Under the pieces are notes generated by a model, which saw nothing but the letters and a program-made list of their open reading frames with translations, ran no database searches and was not told the DNA's origin. Made by a program: the position numbers and the translations under genes. Below, one piece after another: positions 28,084 through 40,200 of a stretch of DNA of 64,000 bases. Source of the stretch: Azolla caroliniana (Eukaryota > Polypodiophyta); assembly GCA_043228905.1 (NCBI GenBank), contig JBHGNT010000022.1, forward strand, positions 558,001 through 622,000, written 5' to 3'. Within the stretch, counting starts at the first letter, position 1, and each line of letters starts with the position of its first letter.

Positions 28084-31000
28084 ACTCTCCCCTTCAAAAA
28101 ATCTGAGTATGTCGACTGTGTCTGATGGTGCCTCTTCGCCTCCGTCACTGTGAGAGCGACATCCGCCGCGTTGCTATGGCAGAGGGCATCTCGATTGCTC
28201 GTGTGCGGTGGTGGCTCTGCTTTGTCCTGTTGGCTGGCTGCGACTGAAGGGTTTTCTGATTCATCCTCGCAGGGGACGTCATGGTGAGTTTCTTCCTCTT
28301 GTGCTTCTTGAGTTGTGGATTGTTGATTATATGGCTTCATCTGTATCACGTGCACATAAGTAATCCACCCATTAGCATCGCGGCGGAGGGAATAAGTGTT
28401 GGCTCTCATTGAACGGATTACCGTAAAAGGGCCGATCCATCGATGCATCATTGATTCACTAAGTCCTTGTCGGCGGATCGGGAAATAGACTAGGACCTTT
28501 GTTCTAGCTGTGTACTCGACCGCTCGACGACCCTTATCATAGCACCGCTTTTGGCGTGACTGAGCCAATTGTAGATTCTTGTGTATGCTCAACCGTAAGA
28601 TAGGTTGAACCTGTTGCAAGTGCAACCACCAATCCATCGCATCGGTTCTAGTATTTTTTTTTGGGTAGATCCACCTTGATGTCGGGGGGTAAACGGGGAT
28701 CTCTTCCATATAGTGCTCTGAAAGGGCTGATTCGAGTCGAGGCCTGCACCGAAGTGTTATACGCATGCGTGATGAAGGGTAGGATCAAATCCCACGTTGT
28801 GTGTAGTGGGTCGATGAATGCGGTAAGTTGTTGTTTAATCGTCTTGTTCATCCGTTCTGTCAATCCGTTCGTTTGGGGATGGTATGGGGAGGTGAATATC
28901 TGTTGAATCCCTAACTGTGTGGCTAATGCTTGCAATACCTCTCCGCTAAATTGCGGTCCTTGATCTGAGAGGATGCGAGTTGGGCAGCCATGTGGGAAAA
29001 TGATCTGCTCCATCAGCTTTGTTGCTATGGTGACGGCTCGGGCATCCGGAATTGCGGCGGTTTCGGTCCATCGTGTCAAGTATTCTGAGATGACTAAGAT
29101 ATACTTGTTTCCTGCCTGGGATTCGGGAAAAGGGTCGATGATATCCCATCCTATTAATTCAAAGGGTTCAGAAACAGTAATAGGTTGGAGTAGGCCGTCA
29201 TTGGAATGGGGAGGCTTAATTTGTTGACAAGAGTGACATTGTTTGATGTAGGCTGCGATCGTTGTACGCATTTGCGGCCAATAATATCGGAGACGGATCT
29301 TGTCCAATGCCTTGTGGAATCCGAGGTGGCCGGACATCGGGTGATCGTGAAAAAATTGCATATATAAATTCCGCAAGCTTTGTGGTATGTAGATTCGTGG
29401 CTCTTTCCCTGTTTGTATAAAGTATAAGACATTGTTTTGCAATTGGAAATGGGTGTGTACCTTTTTGCTTGTTGTCGATTGGATGTCATGGGTGATTTGT
29501 CGTATTTGCTCATCGGCTTGTTGTAGGGCTGCTATCTGGGCCATTGTTGTGGGTAATTGGACTAGTGTAGGATTGAATTGAACACATTGTGTTTCTACTC
29601 TTGACAAACCATCGACGATCACATTTTGGACTCATTTTTTGTAAGTTAAGGTGTACCGATATTCCTGTAAAGCCATTGCCCATCTTAATAGGCGACCTGG
29701 CGGGTGTGGCTTGTTAATTAGATGGATTAGGGGTTGGTGATCCGTTTCGACGTTGACGTGGGTGCCATGTAAATAGGGATGGAACTTTGTGAAAGCCCAT
29801 ACGATTGCTAACCATTCCTTTTCTGTTGTGGAGTAATTCTTTTCTGTAGGAGTAAGGGATCGACTTATATAGGCAATTGGGCGCTCTGCTCCTGTTGGAT
29901 CCGTTTGTTGTAGGACGGCTCCCAATCCATGATTGGATGCGTCTGTCTACAAAAGGAAGGGGCGTGAGAAATATGGGTGAGCTAACTGACCTGCTTGGTG
30001 TAGTGTATTTTTTAATTGGATGAAGCTGTTCTCGCATTCTGTTGTCCACTCAAACTTGGAGCCTTTTCGCAATAAGTGTCGTAGGGGTGTTGTCATGGTG
30101 GCCATATTGGGAATGAATCGGAACGAAAAAGTCGCCATGCCTAAGAAACGCTGCAAGGACTTGACGGTGGTTGGTCGGGGAAAATTGGTCACGGCCTCGG
30201 TCTTCTTTGGGTCCATCTGTAGGCCTTCGGCAGAAATTATGTAGCCCAAAAACTTGAGTTGGGTGCTACCCCATCTGCATTTTTTCCATTGTAATTTCAA
30301 ATTGTGTTGTTGTATTCGTTGTAGAACTGATTGTAATACCTTAACATGTTGTGGCCATGTGGAAGTATGAATTAGAATGTCATCCAGGTATACGAGCACT
30401 GTACCGTCAGCGATAAGGTCAGCGAATATTGAATTTGCCATCCGTTGAAATGTGCTGCCTGCATCGGACAAGCCAAATGGCATCCTATTGAACTGGAATA
30501 GCCCTATGTGTGTTCTGAAAGCTGTCTTATGTGCATCTCTTGGGTCCATTGGAATCTGCCAATATCCAGCCGCAAGATCGATAGAGATGAAGTATTTTGA
30601 GCATCCCAGCTGGTCCAAGAGATCATCTATTCGTGGCAGAGGGTAAAGGTCATGGATGGTAACTTGATTGAGCTTGCGAAAGTCAACACAAAATCGGTAT
30701 GTGCCATCATCCTTTTTGACCATGTGTGGCTCCGATACCCAATCACTATGTGAGGGTGAGATGATCCCCTTTTTAAGCATCTCATTAACTGCTTGGTCAA
30801 TGCGTGCATGATCTAAAGGAGAATGTCGTCTTGCTGCTGTCCGGACAGGTGTTGCGCTTCCTGTGTTGATGACATGTTGGACCGGGAATGAGACTGTAGT
30901 GGGCTTGTCAGATGAGTTGATTAGTTCGGGGTATTGAGCTAAAACCTTGTGGACATCACTTAGGCGAACCTCCTTGCTTAATGTTACCTGTGCATTGCTG

Positions 31001-31434
31001 ATTTGTTGGTTGCATTTGCTTGTGAACAAGGGAACTGGCCTTGCTTGTGGTAATGTGAGGTGACGCGTATGGAAATCGAGTTGGGCCTTGCTCTTGATGA
31101 ACCAATCACATCCGAGTGTGAGTGGGAACAATTGATGTGGAAGGACGTAAAAGGTGTGTGTGATCGTGGTGGAGCCTAGCTTGAGTGTGCAGACGACTGT
31201 GGTGTTGGACTTATATAGGCGTTGGTGATCGCCGAATAACACCTTGATGGGGGAGGCTTTGGAGGTTGAAAGATTGAGGCGATCAACCAGATCTTGACTG
31301 ATGGAAGATATGCTACTACCGGAATCGAAGAGAACTTCTTGCGGGCTATGGAGAATTGTCGCCATGGCCGTGCACACGGGAGAACTTGAGGATGTGGATG
31401 CTTGTATGTGCGGGGGTTGTGCTCCCTTCAACAC
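28014..31434 (-). pseudogene. Ty3/gypsy pol: protease, RT, RNase H, integrase (three lesions)
   Basis: Protease FDSGSSISSIS is near 31325. RT includes VDFRKLNQVTIHDLYPLPRI, IDLAAGYWQIP, FNRMPFGLSDAGSTFQ and YLDDILIH (about 30400). After a TAG at 29947-29949 comes RNase H (TDASNHGLGAVLQQ, YSTTEKEWLAIVWA, ETDHQPL). A TGA at 29632-29634 (usual glycine of YK.G) precedes integrase with H.....H and CHSCQQIK zinc ligands, WDIIDP, SDQGPQF and LTERMNK for the D,D,E triad. A poly-A run at about 28651-28660 shifts the frame into the final part with GPFTVIRS and a GPY/F-like module. No chromodomain follows. The 3' end of the frame overlaps the LTR edge. The pol frame differs from gag; a TAA ends gag at 31443. 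Confidence 0.9.
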
Positions 31435-31442
31435 CCCGCGAC

Positions 31443-32408
31443 TTAGTTTTCTGATAGGTCGGTCTGATAACTATTGTCAGCCAACTGTACTTGCACATTT
31501 TGCTTCTGTGTTTGGTTCCATTTCCGACAGTGTTTCTTCACGTGCCCATAGTTGTTGCAAAAAAAACACTTAGGTCTTCCTTGTGCATCGTGTGTTGGCA
31601 GGTTCCTTCTTGCTTGTAGTTGAGCGTTCTGGATATCGATTTCCATTGGCGTGGCGTTGCTATTGTATTGTTTCTCGGAATTGACATTGGATGACCAACT
31701 CATTTGGAGTTCTGTTTGTGTTGCTGCTTCAATGCGTTGTGCAATGAGGATGGCTTCTTGAAATGTTTTGGGGCCTTGATCGCGCACTCGACGATATATT
31801 TCTGGGCGTAGCCGTGGCCATAAGAAGAATAGCTTCATCGATTCTGGCATTGTTGGATTTGCGCGAGTAAGTAATTGTTGTAATCGGATTGCAAATTGTG
31901 TCACTGGCTCATGTTGTTGTTGTTTGATTGTCTCTAGTTGCTGCAAAGCCGTCTGAGTTGAGTCATGGTGAGCGAAATTCCCGATCATGAGGGATTTAAG
32001 TATCGACCAATCGTTCTTGGACTCCTCTGTTTGTTGTATGAACCATGTGGCCGCGATGCCCTCCAATAAAGTTCGCATCTCTAGTGCTTTCCGTGCTTTG
32101 GGCCACTGATGATAGCTCGCCACCATTTCAAAATGATCGAGCCAAGAAAGGATGTCCTCAGACGGCAGACCTGAGAAGGATTTAGGTCGTACTCGTGGGT
32201 CTAGCCGATTAGCGTGCCTATCTGTCTGCGAAGAGAAAAAAGATAGCATGGCCTGATTAGTCAAATTTGATTGTATTGCGATGTTAGATACCGCTTGTAT
32301 TAGTTGATCCAGCTGGAAAGCTTGACGGTTTTCTTGGTGTTGTTGCAGAAATTCTGGATTCATGTCGGTGCATTCTGTTGCACCGTTGTTCTGTATTGGA
32401 GATGCCAT
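31443..32408 (-). CDS. Ty3/gypsy gag (321 residues, intact)
   Basis: Nucleocapsid/capsid precursor. The middle has a retrotransposon gag domain (SWLDHFEMVASYHQWP...ALEMRTLLEGIAATWF). The C-terminal zinc knuckle CFFCNNYGHVKKHC fits C-x2-C-x4-H-x4-C. The frame is uninterrupted. Pol begins in a different frame about 10 bp beyond the stop, so expression would need reinitiation or a frameshift. Confidence 0.88.
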   Translation of the reverse strand: MASPIQNNGATECTDMNPEFLQQHQENRQAFQLDQLIQAVSNIAIQSNLTNQAMLSFFSSQTDRHANRLDPRVRPKSFSGLPSEDILSWLDHFEMVASYHQWPKARKALEMRTLLEGIAATWFIQQTEESKNDWSILKSLMIGNFAHHDSTQTALQQLETIKQQQHEPVTQFAIRLQQLLTRANPTMPESMKLFFLWPRLRPEIYRRVRDQGPKTFQEAILIAQRIEAATQTELQMSWSSNVNSEKQYNSNATPMEIDIQNAQLQARRNLPTHDAQGRPKCFFCNNYGHVKKHCRKWNQTQKQNVQVQLADNSYQTDLSEN

Positions 32409-32577
32409 ATGTATGTTGATTTCGACTTGCTCTTGTTGCGTCTTGTTGTGTTGGGTAGCGTTGCGGTTTCTTCTTCTTGATGTGGTGGTGTCTAATCTGT
32501 TGGAGTAGTGTCCTGTTTTGTTTCAGCTCTTTCTTGATTTGGTGTCTTGAGTGTTGCATGTCTTCTCCACCAAAGTG

Positions 32578-32809
32578 TGTAAAATGCCTCAAACTCTCTT
32601 CCTTCTTTCTATTACATTTGAATGCTTTTATACACCTTGGTAATACATTCCAAGATACATTCGATTATCTTGGCACACTTACCTCTAACTAACCTCTTAC
32701 TAACTTTAGTGTAACTAACTAACCCAAGGTCTAACTCCCCTAACCCTGGTTATAACTACTTGGGTTAGGGGAAGGGTTTTGGCCTGTGGTTTTACCACGC
32801 GATCCCACA
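32578..32809 (-). repeat. 5' LTR of the Ty3/gypsy element
   Basis: 232 bp, nearly identical to 27867-28083. The minus strand starts TGTGGGATCGCG and ends CATTTTACA. Confidence 0.92.
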
Positions 32810-32898
32810 ATATTCTTGGGGCCATTTCGTATTCTCGAATATTAAGAATGTCACGCATGGAGAATATATGACGAATATCACGCATGTGTCAATCTATG

Positions 32899-34222
32899 GA
32901 TCATATGATATGAAGATTCCATTAGTGAAGTAGACCATATTTGTTGCAAATATTCTATAGTCACCGATTGAATAAATAAATGTGTCAAAACATTATAATA
33001 GTCTTGAAAATGCTCGCCATCTTTTTATGCAAATATATTTCTCTAGCTCTAAATTGAATCAATATGATCCAATAGTTATGTTGTGGTCACATCCAAATGA
33101 AAGTTTCATCCTTTCTATCATAACAAGTTAACAATATGCAATGACAGCTAAGTTTCAAGTTCTAATGGTAAAAAAATAGCACACAATTATCTAAGAAAGC
33201 TTTCATATCCTCCAATAAATGAGGGTGGTTAAATCACTTAGTGAAGATAGGATAGCCACCCCTAAATTTCAAATATCAAAGAAAGCATGCACAATGAGTG
33301 TATGATAAAAGAATTCTCTTTCTATCAAACGAGTTAAGAATATGCAATGATAGCTAAGTCTCAAGTTCCAATGATAAAATGGTACATAATCATCTAAGAA
33401 ACCTTTCATATCCTCCAATAAATTGGGGTGGTTAAATCACTTGGTGAAGATAGGATAGCAACCCCTAAATTTCAAATATGCACAATAAGTGTATAACAGA
33501 AGAATTCTCTTTTTCTTTGTCATACAAGGTTTCTATGAGATTGACCCAATATCAGCATATGATTTCTCTTATTCATTGGGAAACACCATAACTTAAGACA
33601 TCATAACGTTACTCTTGCAACCAACAAAAAGAAATGCTATGCACAAGACAAAATGTTATTTGCAATGATATAATTGTTATGCCTAGTTCTTTCTCATCTT
33701 CCATATAAGTTTATACTTGAAACACAATCAATATCTTATAGCTTAGCCATTGAGATAAACCAACAAATGAGAAAATCATTGCAAGAATGAAAATATATGA
33801 GAAACAATTTGCATCTGCGATATTGTCTCTCCAACTACCTCTTCAAAACTTGCTTCATTACACATTCATATTATTGATTCATATCCTTTTGCTGTCATTC
33901 CCCAAAATGACAGTTCTCTACACATGGTGAAAATCATAATGTGTGTATATATCAATATTACAAGCTATTATTTTGGGATGATTTTCCCACACTGAATTGA
34001 AAGCAGTGAAACCTCAGTTGACACATTAGTTAAGAAGGCAGGCACCACAGCTCATGCTGCTGGTACATATAAAAAAGCTTGAAGATCAAAAGGGAAAATC
34101 ATTTATACAATCAGCCAAATCGTAAAAAGATGAGCTAGAACCTGACATGTTGTTCAATGTAATGTTCTCCTTTATGTGCACAGAACTGGTTTATATCCGC
34201 TCACCTCTTCATAACAGCAATT
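32899..34222. other. Intergenic / NFU 3' flank
   Basis: Apart from the 207-bp duplication no gene or element is recognised. The last ~200 bp likely hold the NFU 3' UTR. Confidence 0.45.
33111..33515. repeat. Tandem duplication of a 207-bp unit
   Basis: CTTTCTATCA at 33111 and at 33318 each begin a copy containing ATATGCAATGA.AGCTAAGT, CTTTCATATCCTCCAATAAA and GGTGGTTAAATCACTT. Copies differ by scattered substitutions and small indels. No coding content. Confidence 0.8.
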
Positions 34223-37200
34223 TCAGCTTTCCTTATTTTCTACATCCTCGGACTCTTCATCTTTAACTTCCTCTACACCTTTGACCTGTAAATAAGTTCA
34301 TTTTAAGCAAAACATCTAGAGACCTGGACATCATCTGAAATAATCAATTTTTTCTTTATTTCCCCCAATACCCCACTTTACATCTTCATTATTTCCCCAA
34401 ATAATCTAGGTCAGCCTCACAAAGAGAGAAAAAAGGGCTAAATTTACAACATAATTGCAAAAATACCAGATATTGTGAAAAAATGGGGTTAAATTTACCT
34501 TATAATTTCTCAAACAGCATATGTTGTAAAAGCATAACATTGCTCAAATAGCTAGTGTAATAGTTTGTAACAATATAATTTGTCAACATACACACAACAA
34601 AAAGAACTTTATGCCTGAGCAATCCATTCCTGTTGTAATGATTGACGCTAAACTACAAGCTAAAAGCTCCATGCACTCTATTATACATCTTTAAGTGGTA
34701 AGAATTTAAGTGCATAATCTTTTTACCTCTGGTACATAGTGCATGAGCATGTTTTGTATGCCACTTTTGAGAGTCACTGAAGAACTTGGACACCCACTGC
34801 ATGCTCCTTGCATCCGCAACTTCACAATTCCTGTCTCCCTAGAGACAAAGAAATAATTGGAATTTTTCTCCATCCAAGTATGTCTAAAAGACTAATAGAG
34901 AAAATACATACAGCAGGCAACAAACTGAAAATGAGCTTTACCAAAAGACTAAATAGCAACATACTACAATAGACAAAAGACTAAAGAAACTCACTTTTAA
35001 TACGGATAGAGAGACAAAACAACAACTAGCTATAGAAGCAAGTTTGGCATGGGATATGGATATAACTTTGCCTCATATATCAGGCTATACCTTCAAAAGC
35101 TACAGAAGATGAAAATCTTGTAATATTGAAACCAATACACTCATTCAAGAAAACTTTGAAATAATACTGGCGAAATAGTAACATCAACAGACATCAACTT
35201 TGGATCAAGCATAGCTCACAGGCATTCCCAACAAAGATATATATGCCCATTGCCCATGCCCAAATGTACCAAATCATGACGTAGCTTTCAAGTCATGGGC
35301 ACTATCCCATTTGGACAAGGACCATGTGTCAAAGCACAATGAAACATTATTTTATCAAAGCGTCCTCCCTCCTTAGGACCAATATACAAAAAACTTGCAA
35401 AACATCTGAATAAATTTCACAATAAATTTTGAAGTTACTTCACATTGCTTGTCAAGCATGAGTATCCAGCAAGTCATGAGGTGCTACGGTCCTTATAATA
35501 TGTGCATTGTGACCTTCTGCAATGCAGACAACATTATGTTCCGTATGAATTTACAGTGACCAAAATCTCCTGGTCAAAGCTTTGGTTGATTTTCATCACT
35601 GATTGTGGGACAAAACAGACCAGAGTGCAAAATCTGATCCATAAGTTCTAGAATGAACAGTCTGAGTGGTCCTGCATAGATAAGACCTGACACAGATCAA
35701 TTGCATTCTAGAATATAGTATCTTCATTAGAAATATACACTACCATTTCCACTCAATCTAGTTACTCTGTAACTTTGCATTTCCTTTGTTCAGACGAATT
35801 TTAGTGAGCCCTAATCTGTCACCATTGTTCCTCTTTCACTAAGAGCAGTTTGAATCATGCAGCAACAATTTGAATGCAATCATTGTTAGTTGTATCATCT
35901 CCTAGGACATCACAGCCAGAGTTCATTGCTGTCATGTCTTTCTTAGAGGTTTCCTAAAATGTCATCACTTGGCATGTTTGAAATTGTCTATAAATGTTTC
36001 GTATTGCTTGTTAGATAAACTAAACGCATTTCATGTCATGTTAATATCCATGACAACCTTATATAACTCATATTATTAGTGTCAAGTAAACTAAAAAATG
36101 ATCCAATATTGCCCAAAGATCCACTATGTCAGGCACCTCACTGATCACATAGAAAATCTATCCACGTTCTACAAGGGAGCCTCCTGCTAAAGAATCCCCC
36201 AGCCAATCAAAGCATCCCAGACAAAAGGGGAAGAAAATTTGCATTGCATCCATGGAGGCAATGGAAGCTTCGCTCATGGAGTATATATCACTGAAGGATC
36301 CCATTGTGGGCAAAGACGTTACTATTTCTTTGAAACAATGCTCTCTTTACCAACATGCGTATTAACTCTCATAGAGCCCTCACACTCCGTCGCACTCAAT
36401 CACACAAGCTAGGTATTGAAGTTGCATTATGCATCAAGTGTGTCAAATATAAAGGCATGCAATGCAATGAAGTCCTTGTCAAAGATGGATATACCACTTG
36501 TTTTTTACATGGGTATACTGCAATTTGAGAAAACTATGAAACTACGATGACATATTAAGAGGGGATGAGAACTTGAGTGTCATACTTAAGAGACCACCAA
36601 GAAGGTTGAGCTCATATTTGTATGTCTTATTCACACATACAGACTTTATGCATCAAAGTATGAATATCACTTCTTAGGAAGGAGACATATCAAGAAAATT
36701 TGTGTACTCAGGTTCCATGGGTCAATATTGGCCTCTCTATGGGCGCCAAAAATATAGCTACATATCTTATAAGATTGTCAAGAAAACAACTGATAAAAGA
36801 CCTTGTATCCCTAATCTTGAGGGCTTCAGTGCTGTCTATAGCTAGGTAAACAAGTCCCCCAATTCACCACTATTTCAGAAAACTACTGTGCTTTCATTGA
36901 TTATATTGGCCACCGACACATGTAAATCTGCATTTGACATGTCCTTAGATAGCATTCAGTATCCCTCCTAATATACTATACATTTATATAGCATTTGCAC
37001 GAAATTAATATTGCTTGATATAACAACACAACCATACGCCAAAAACATACTCATCAAATCCATGATATTCAATATCACCACCATCATCTTGCACCGCAGG
37101 CCGTATTCTTGTCTCTATCAATTCCTTTATCATTGCAACAATCTCATCATCATCCTGTGACAGTAAGTATGATCAGTGAAAAATGCTGTAAATATGTATG

Positions 37201-40200
37201 TGTGCGTGCATATATATAAATATCTATTTATATATTTATTGTGCATGTTTACATACACAAAACAGGAGCTTCAACTTACAAATAAAATGTTAACGAGCTA
37301 CAGCCCCATGTAAAAACATCACTTACTTCATACGTTCATAGAAATAACATTGATTCACATGGCATACCTCTTTAATGGCAGTATCAGATGGAGACGATGT
37401 TACTGAATCATAAAAGAGAGGCTGCTTTGAAGTATAAAAATCCATAATAGAAGCAAACACTTCTGGTTTCAAGATATCCCAGGATGACTCTTCAGACTTT
37501 GTAACAGTAACAAAGTTTGAACCAAAGAAGATCCGAGTTACTCCTGCCAAAACATTAAAAGACTTAAAATACTCACTATGAATAATATCCAGACAAACAT
37601 GGTACCAAGTTTCAACAATATAATCAGTGATACTCAAATCTTGGCTTTACGAGAATTTGCATCCAGGGAATAGAAATTCGAGAATGGGATCAAGACTGCA
37701 ACTCAGAAAGGGATTAAAAACCAGCCGTGTATAGCACCAAACAACGTCCAAGTTTTTCTCCTTACAATTTTCATTCATCAAATATGGGACACAACAATAT
37801 AGATCTAGAGTACTTGCTTTGAGTCGTCGTGAAAATTGATAACCACCTTGTAGATGTGGCTTCAATAAAAAAATATTCACAAAGCTTGAGATTACCACAT
37901 ATTAACAATGTGGCAAGCGACATAAGTAGTGACTCTACAGAGGGCGACCCAAATCTGCAACGCACAGATCCCTCCCTTGCTTCTGATGTCTCCTTCGATC
38001 GCCTCTGGGTGAGGTCATCCTTAAGATGCCAATGAGAACTATTTTAGGCTGATGACCAAGATGCCAATATAGGACGCTCTGAGATAGCAATATCTTAACT
38101 TTTATTTTCAATCATTCATCTTCTTTGATATTTTTTTCATTTGATATCAGAGCACTCTACACTCTTCTTTTCATCTCTTTGAGCTTTTTCTCCTTTTATG
38201 TAATTATGCTCCTGCTTTCAGCTCAATCAAACCGAACCATTAAGCCATGGTTTAACGGTTTATCAGTTCCGATATAAATAAATGGTTTGGCTTGGTTCAA
38301 TTATTATTAAACGGTTTGATATTAGTTCGGTTTGGTTCTAAAACTTGGGTTGATCGGTTTATAGGTTTTATTTTTTTAATGGTTTAATTAATGTTTTTTT
38401 ATTTATTGATTTAATTCATTTAACTTAAATTCTTATTTAATGTAATGGTTTTTTAATTTAATGTATTTTTGTTTTTGTTTTTCTAATTAGTTTGACTTAA
38501 ATGATTACGTTCAAATTTTTTTATTAAATGGTTCGGTTTGGTTTCAACTTTTCTCTAAATGATTTGGTTTACATGGTTTGGTTTACCTTTTCCTTAAATG
38601 GTTTGGTTTAAGTGGCTTGAGAGTTCATACACAGTTTGGTTTTGTTTTTGGTTTCTGTAAATGGTTCGGTTCAGTTTGGTTTGGTTTCAAGGCAAAGAAA
38701 CTGAACCAAACCAAGCCCATAGCTTTGTATGGATAAGATCTTATGATTCGTAGTACCTTTTCAGTTCCACTATGGTATTTTGTACTTTGGAGTTATTCTT
38801 ACCAATTACTGATATCCAAAAAACATGTCTTCTATATCTTAGATTTCATATGCTAAATTTGACCCAAGGAAGCGTCACTGTTTATCATAGAACACCTCAT
38901 GTAGTTTTAATTTTTATTACAGGATTTAAATCCTCGTTCAGAGATACGTTTGTGCCATACATGTAAATCTTGGAGAGACACTAACCAATGCGAGGGAATT
39001 TCTCCAATTCAGAAAATCAAACTAACAAAAGCATATGAATAAAAATAAAAGAATAATGACTCAAATACATGCCATTAATTTATTCACAGACAGAAACATG
39101 TGGAGCTAATTTAGAATATGAAATAAAGAATTTCCAGCGTCACAAAGTGAAGAAATGCAAATAGAAATTCACTCCTCAAGAAAGAGCATCCTACTGTAAA
39201 ATGAGAAAAGGATGTGTGATATGTACCATCTATTCTGAAAAGAGACTTTGCGAGTGGGGATGACATCCCTGCTCTACTGTTTGGGAAATCCGCACTTCCT
39301 TGTTCCATCACAGGATTTCCAGGTAAAAACATCAAGGATTGTGGGTTCGGTGTCGATTGAGTTTGTATGAACAGATTTTTATGCTGCCCTATTGAGCCGA
39401 TCTATCAATCACACATACAAGGAGATATATCAGTATTCATCACAATTACAGAACAATTAAAAAACAAATTTGACGTGTGGTTTCAGAGGGGGGGAACCGA
39501 AAATCATGTTCTTTAGGATCCAAACATAGATTTAGGGCACGGCATTGAAAAAGAAAACATATCAGAATTCATCTCCAGCATTAAAAAGACAAATCAGTGA
39601 ATATGTACCCAAATTTATTGTCAATACAATTGCAACATACATACGAAGCTTGAAATCTCGAGTTCCAAAACGAAAGTTACGATTCTAAAATTTAGACTTG
39701 CATTCAAGAATTAAAAATGTGTGAAAAGCGAACAAAGGAAGTTGCAAAATAAGACATTAAAATACCTGTGAAGCTGGGACAACATGTAGATTGACTTGAA
39801 AATGCAAAAATAAGGAAATGAAAGGTTTGTATTAAATAAGACGAAGAAACTACATAGAAATCTCAGGTTACAAAAAAATGCTATGGCTTTTAACACACAG
39901 AAACACGTTACAAGGGCATGAAGTCTTGTTTTAACATAAAAATGAATCTGAAAAGCTCTAAATTACAACATGTTAGATGTACGTAGAAGGGGTGTAACGG
40001 AGAACCAGAAAGTTGCATCGATTTATATATGTGTGCATGTTACAACAGTGTCAGATGTGTATGTATATCGATGATAAACCTGAAAATCTATGTACTAAAC
40101 ATATAACTTTTAAGTGCGAGGACATGAATATGCGTTGACAAAGAACATGAAAGTTATGTATATGCACTTGCAGTGAATTACTGAACAGGAAAATAAGAGA

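Larger units (their letters stand above)
27867..32809 (-). mobile_element. Compact Ty3/gypsy LTR retrotransposon, near-complete, 4943 bp
   Basis: Two LTRs in direct orientation start TG and end CA on both strands. Between them on the minus strand are gag, then pol with the order protease-RT-RNase H-integrase, which defines Ty3/gypsy. A polypurine tract (AAGGGGAGAGT) lies directly inside the 3' LTR at 28084-28094. The 5' leader is about 169 bp; a TGGTGGAGAAGAC beginning a few bases inside the 5' LTR could be a primer-binding site, tRNA unassigned. ATAT occurs at both outer edges (27863-27866 and 32810-32813) as a 4-bp duplication. Pol has two nonsense codons and one homopolymer frameshift, so this copy is not autonomous as read. 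Confidence 0.92.
27410..32898. mobile_element. Older hAT-like element, interrupted by the Ty3/gypsy insertion
   Basis: The right end TCAATCTATG at 32889-32898 and the left end near CAGATTGAGATATTCGCATT (27410) match the two ends of the element at 8700-9547, reverse orientation. Sequence on both sides of the gypsy insertion also matches that copy (ACGAATGGTT.TATAATAT, then ATTCTT.GGGCCATTT). The duplication is imperfect (ATTCATAT against GATCATAT), so the outer limits are less certain. The left part holds two diverged copies of an AT-rich segment (about 27480 and 27640). Confidence 0.6.

Noticed and set aside
38135-38160. Primer-binding-site-like GATATCAGAGCAC, possible TRIM element
   Set aside because: Lacks the leading TGG and no matching LTR pair was found around it.
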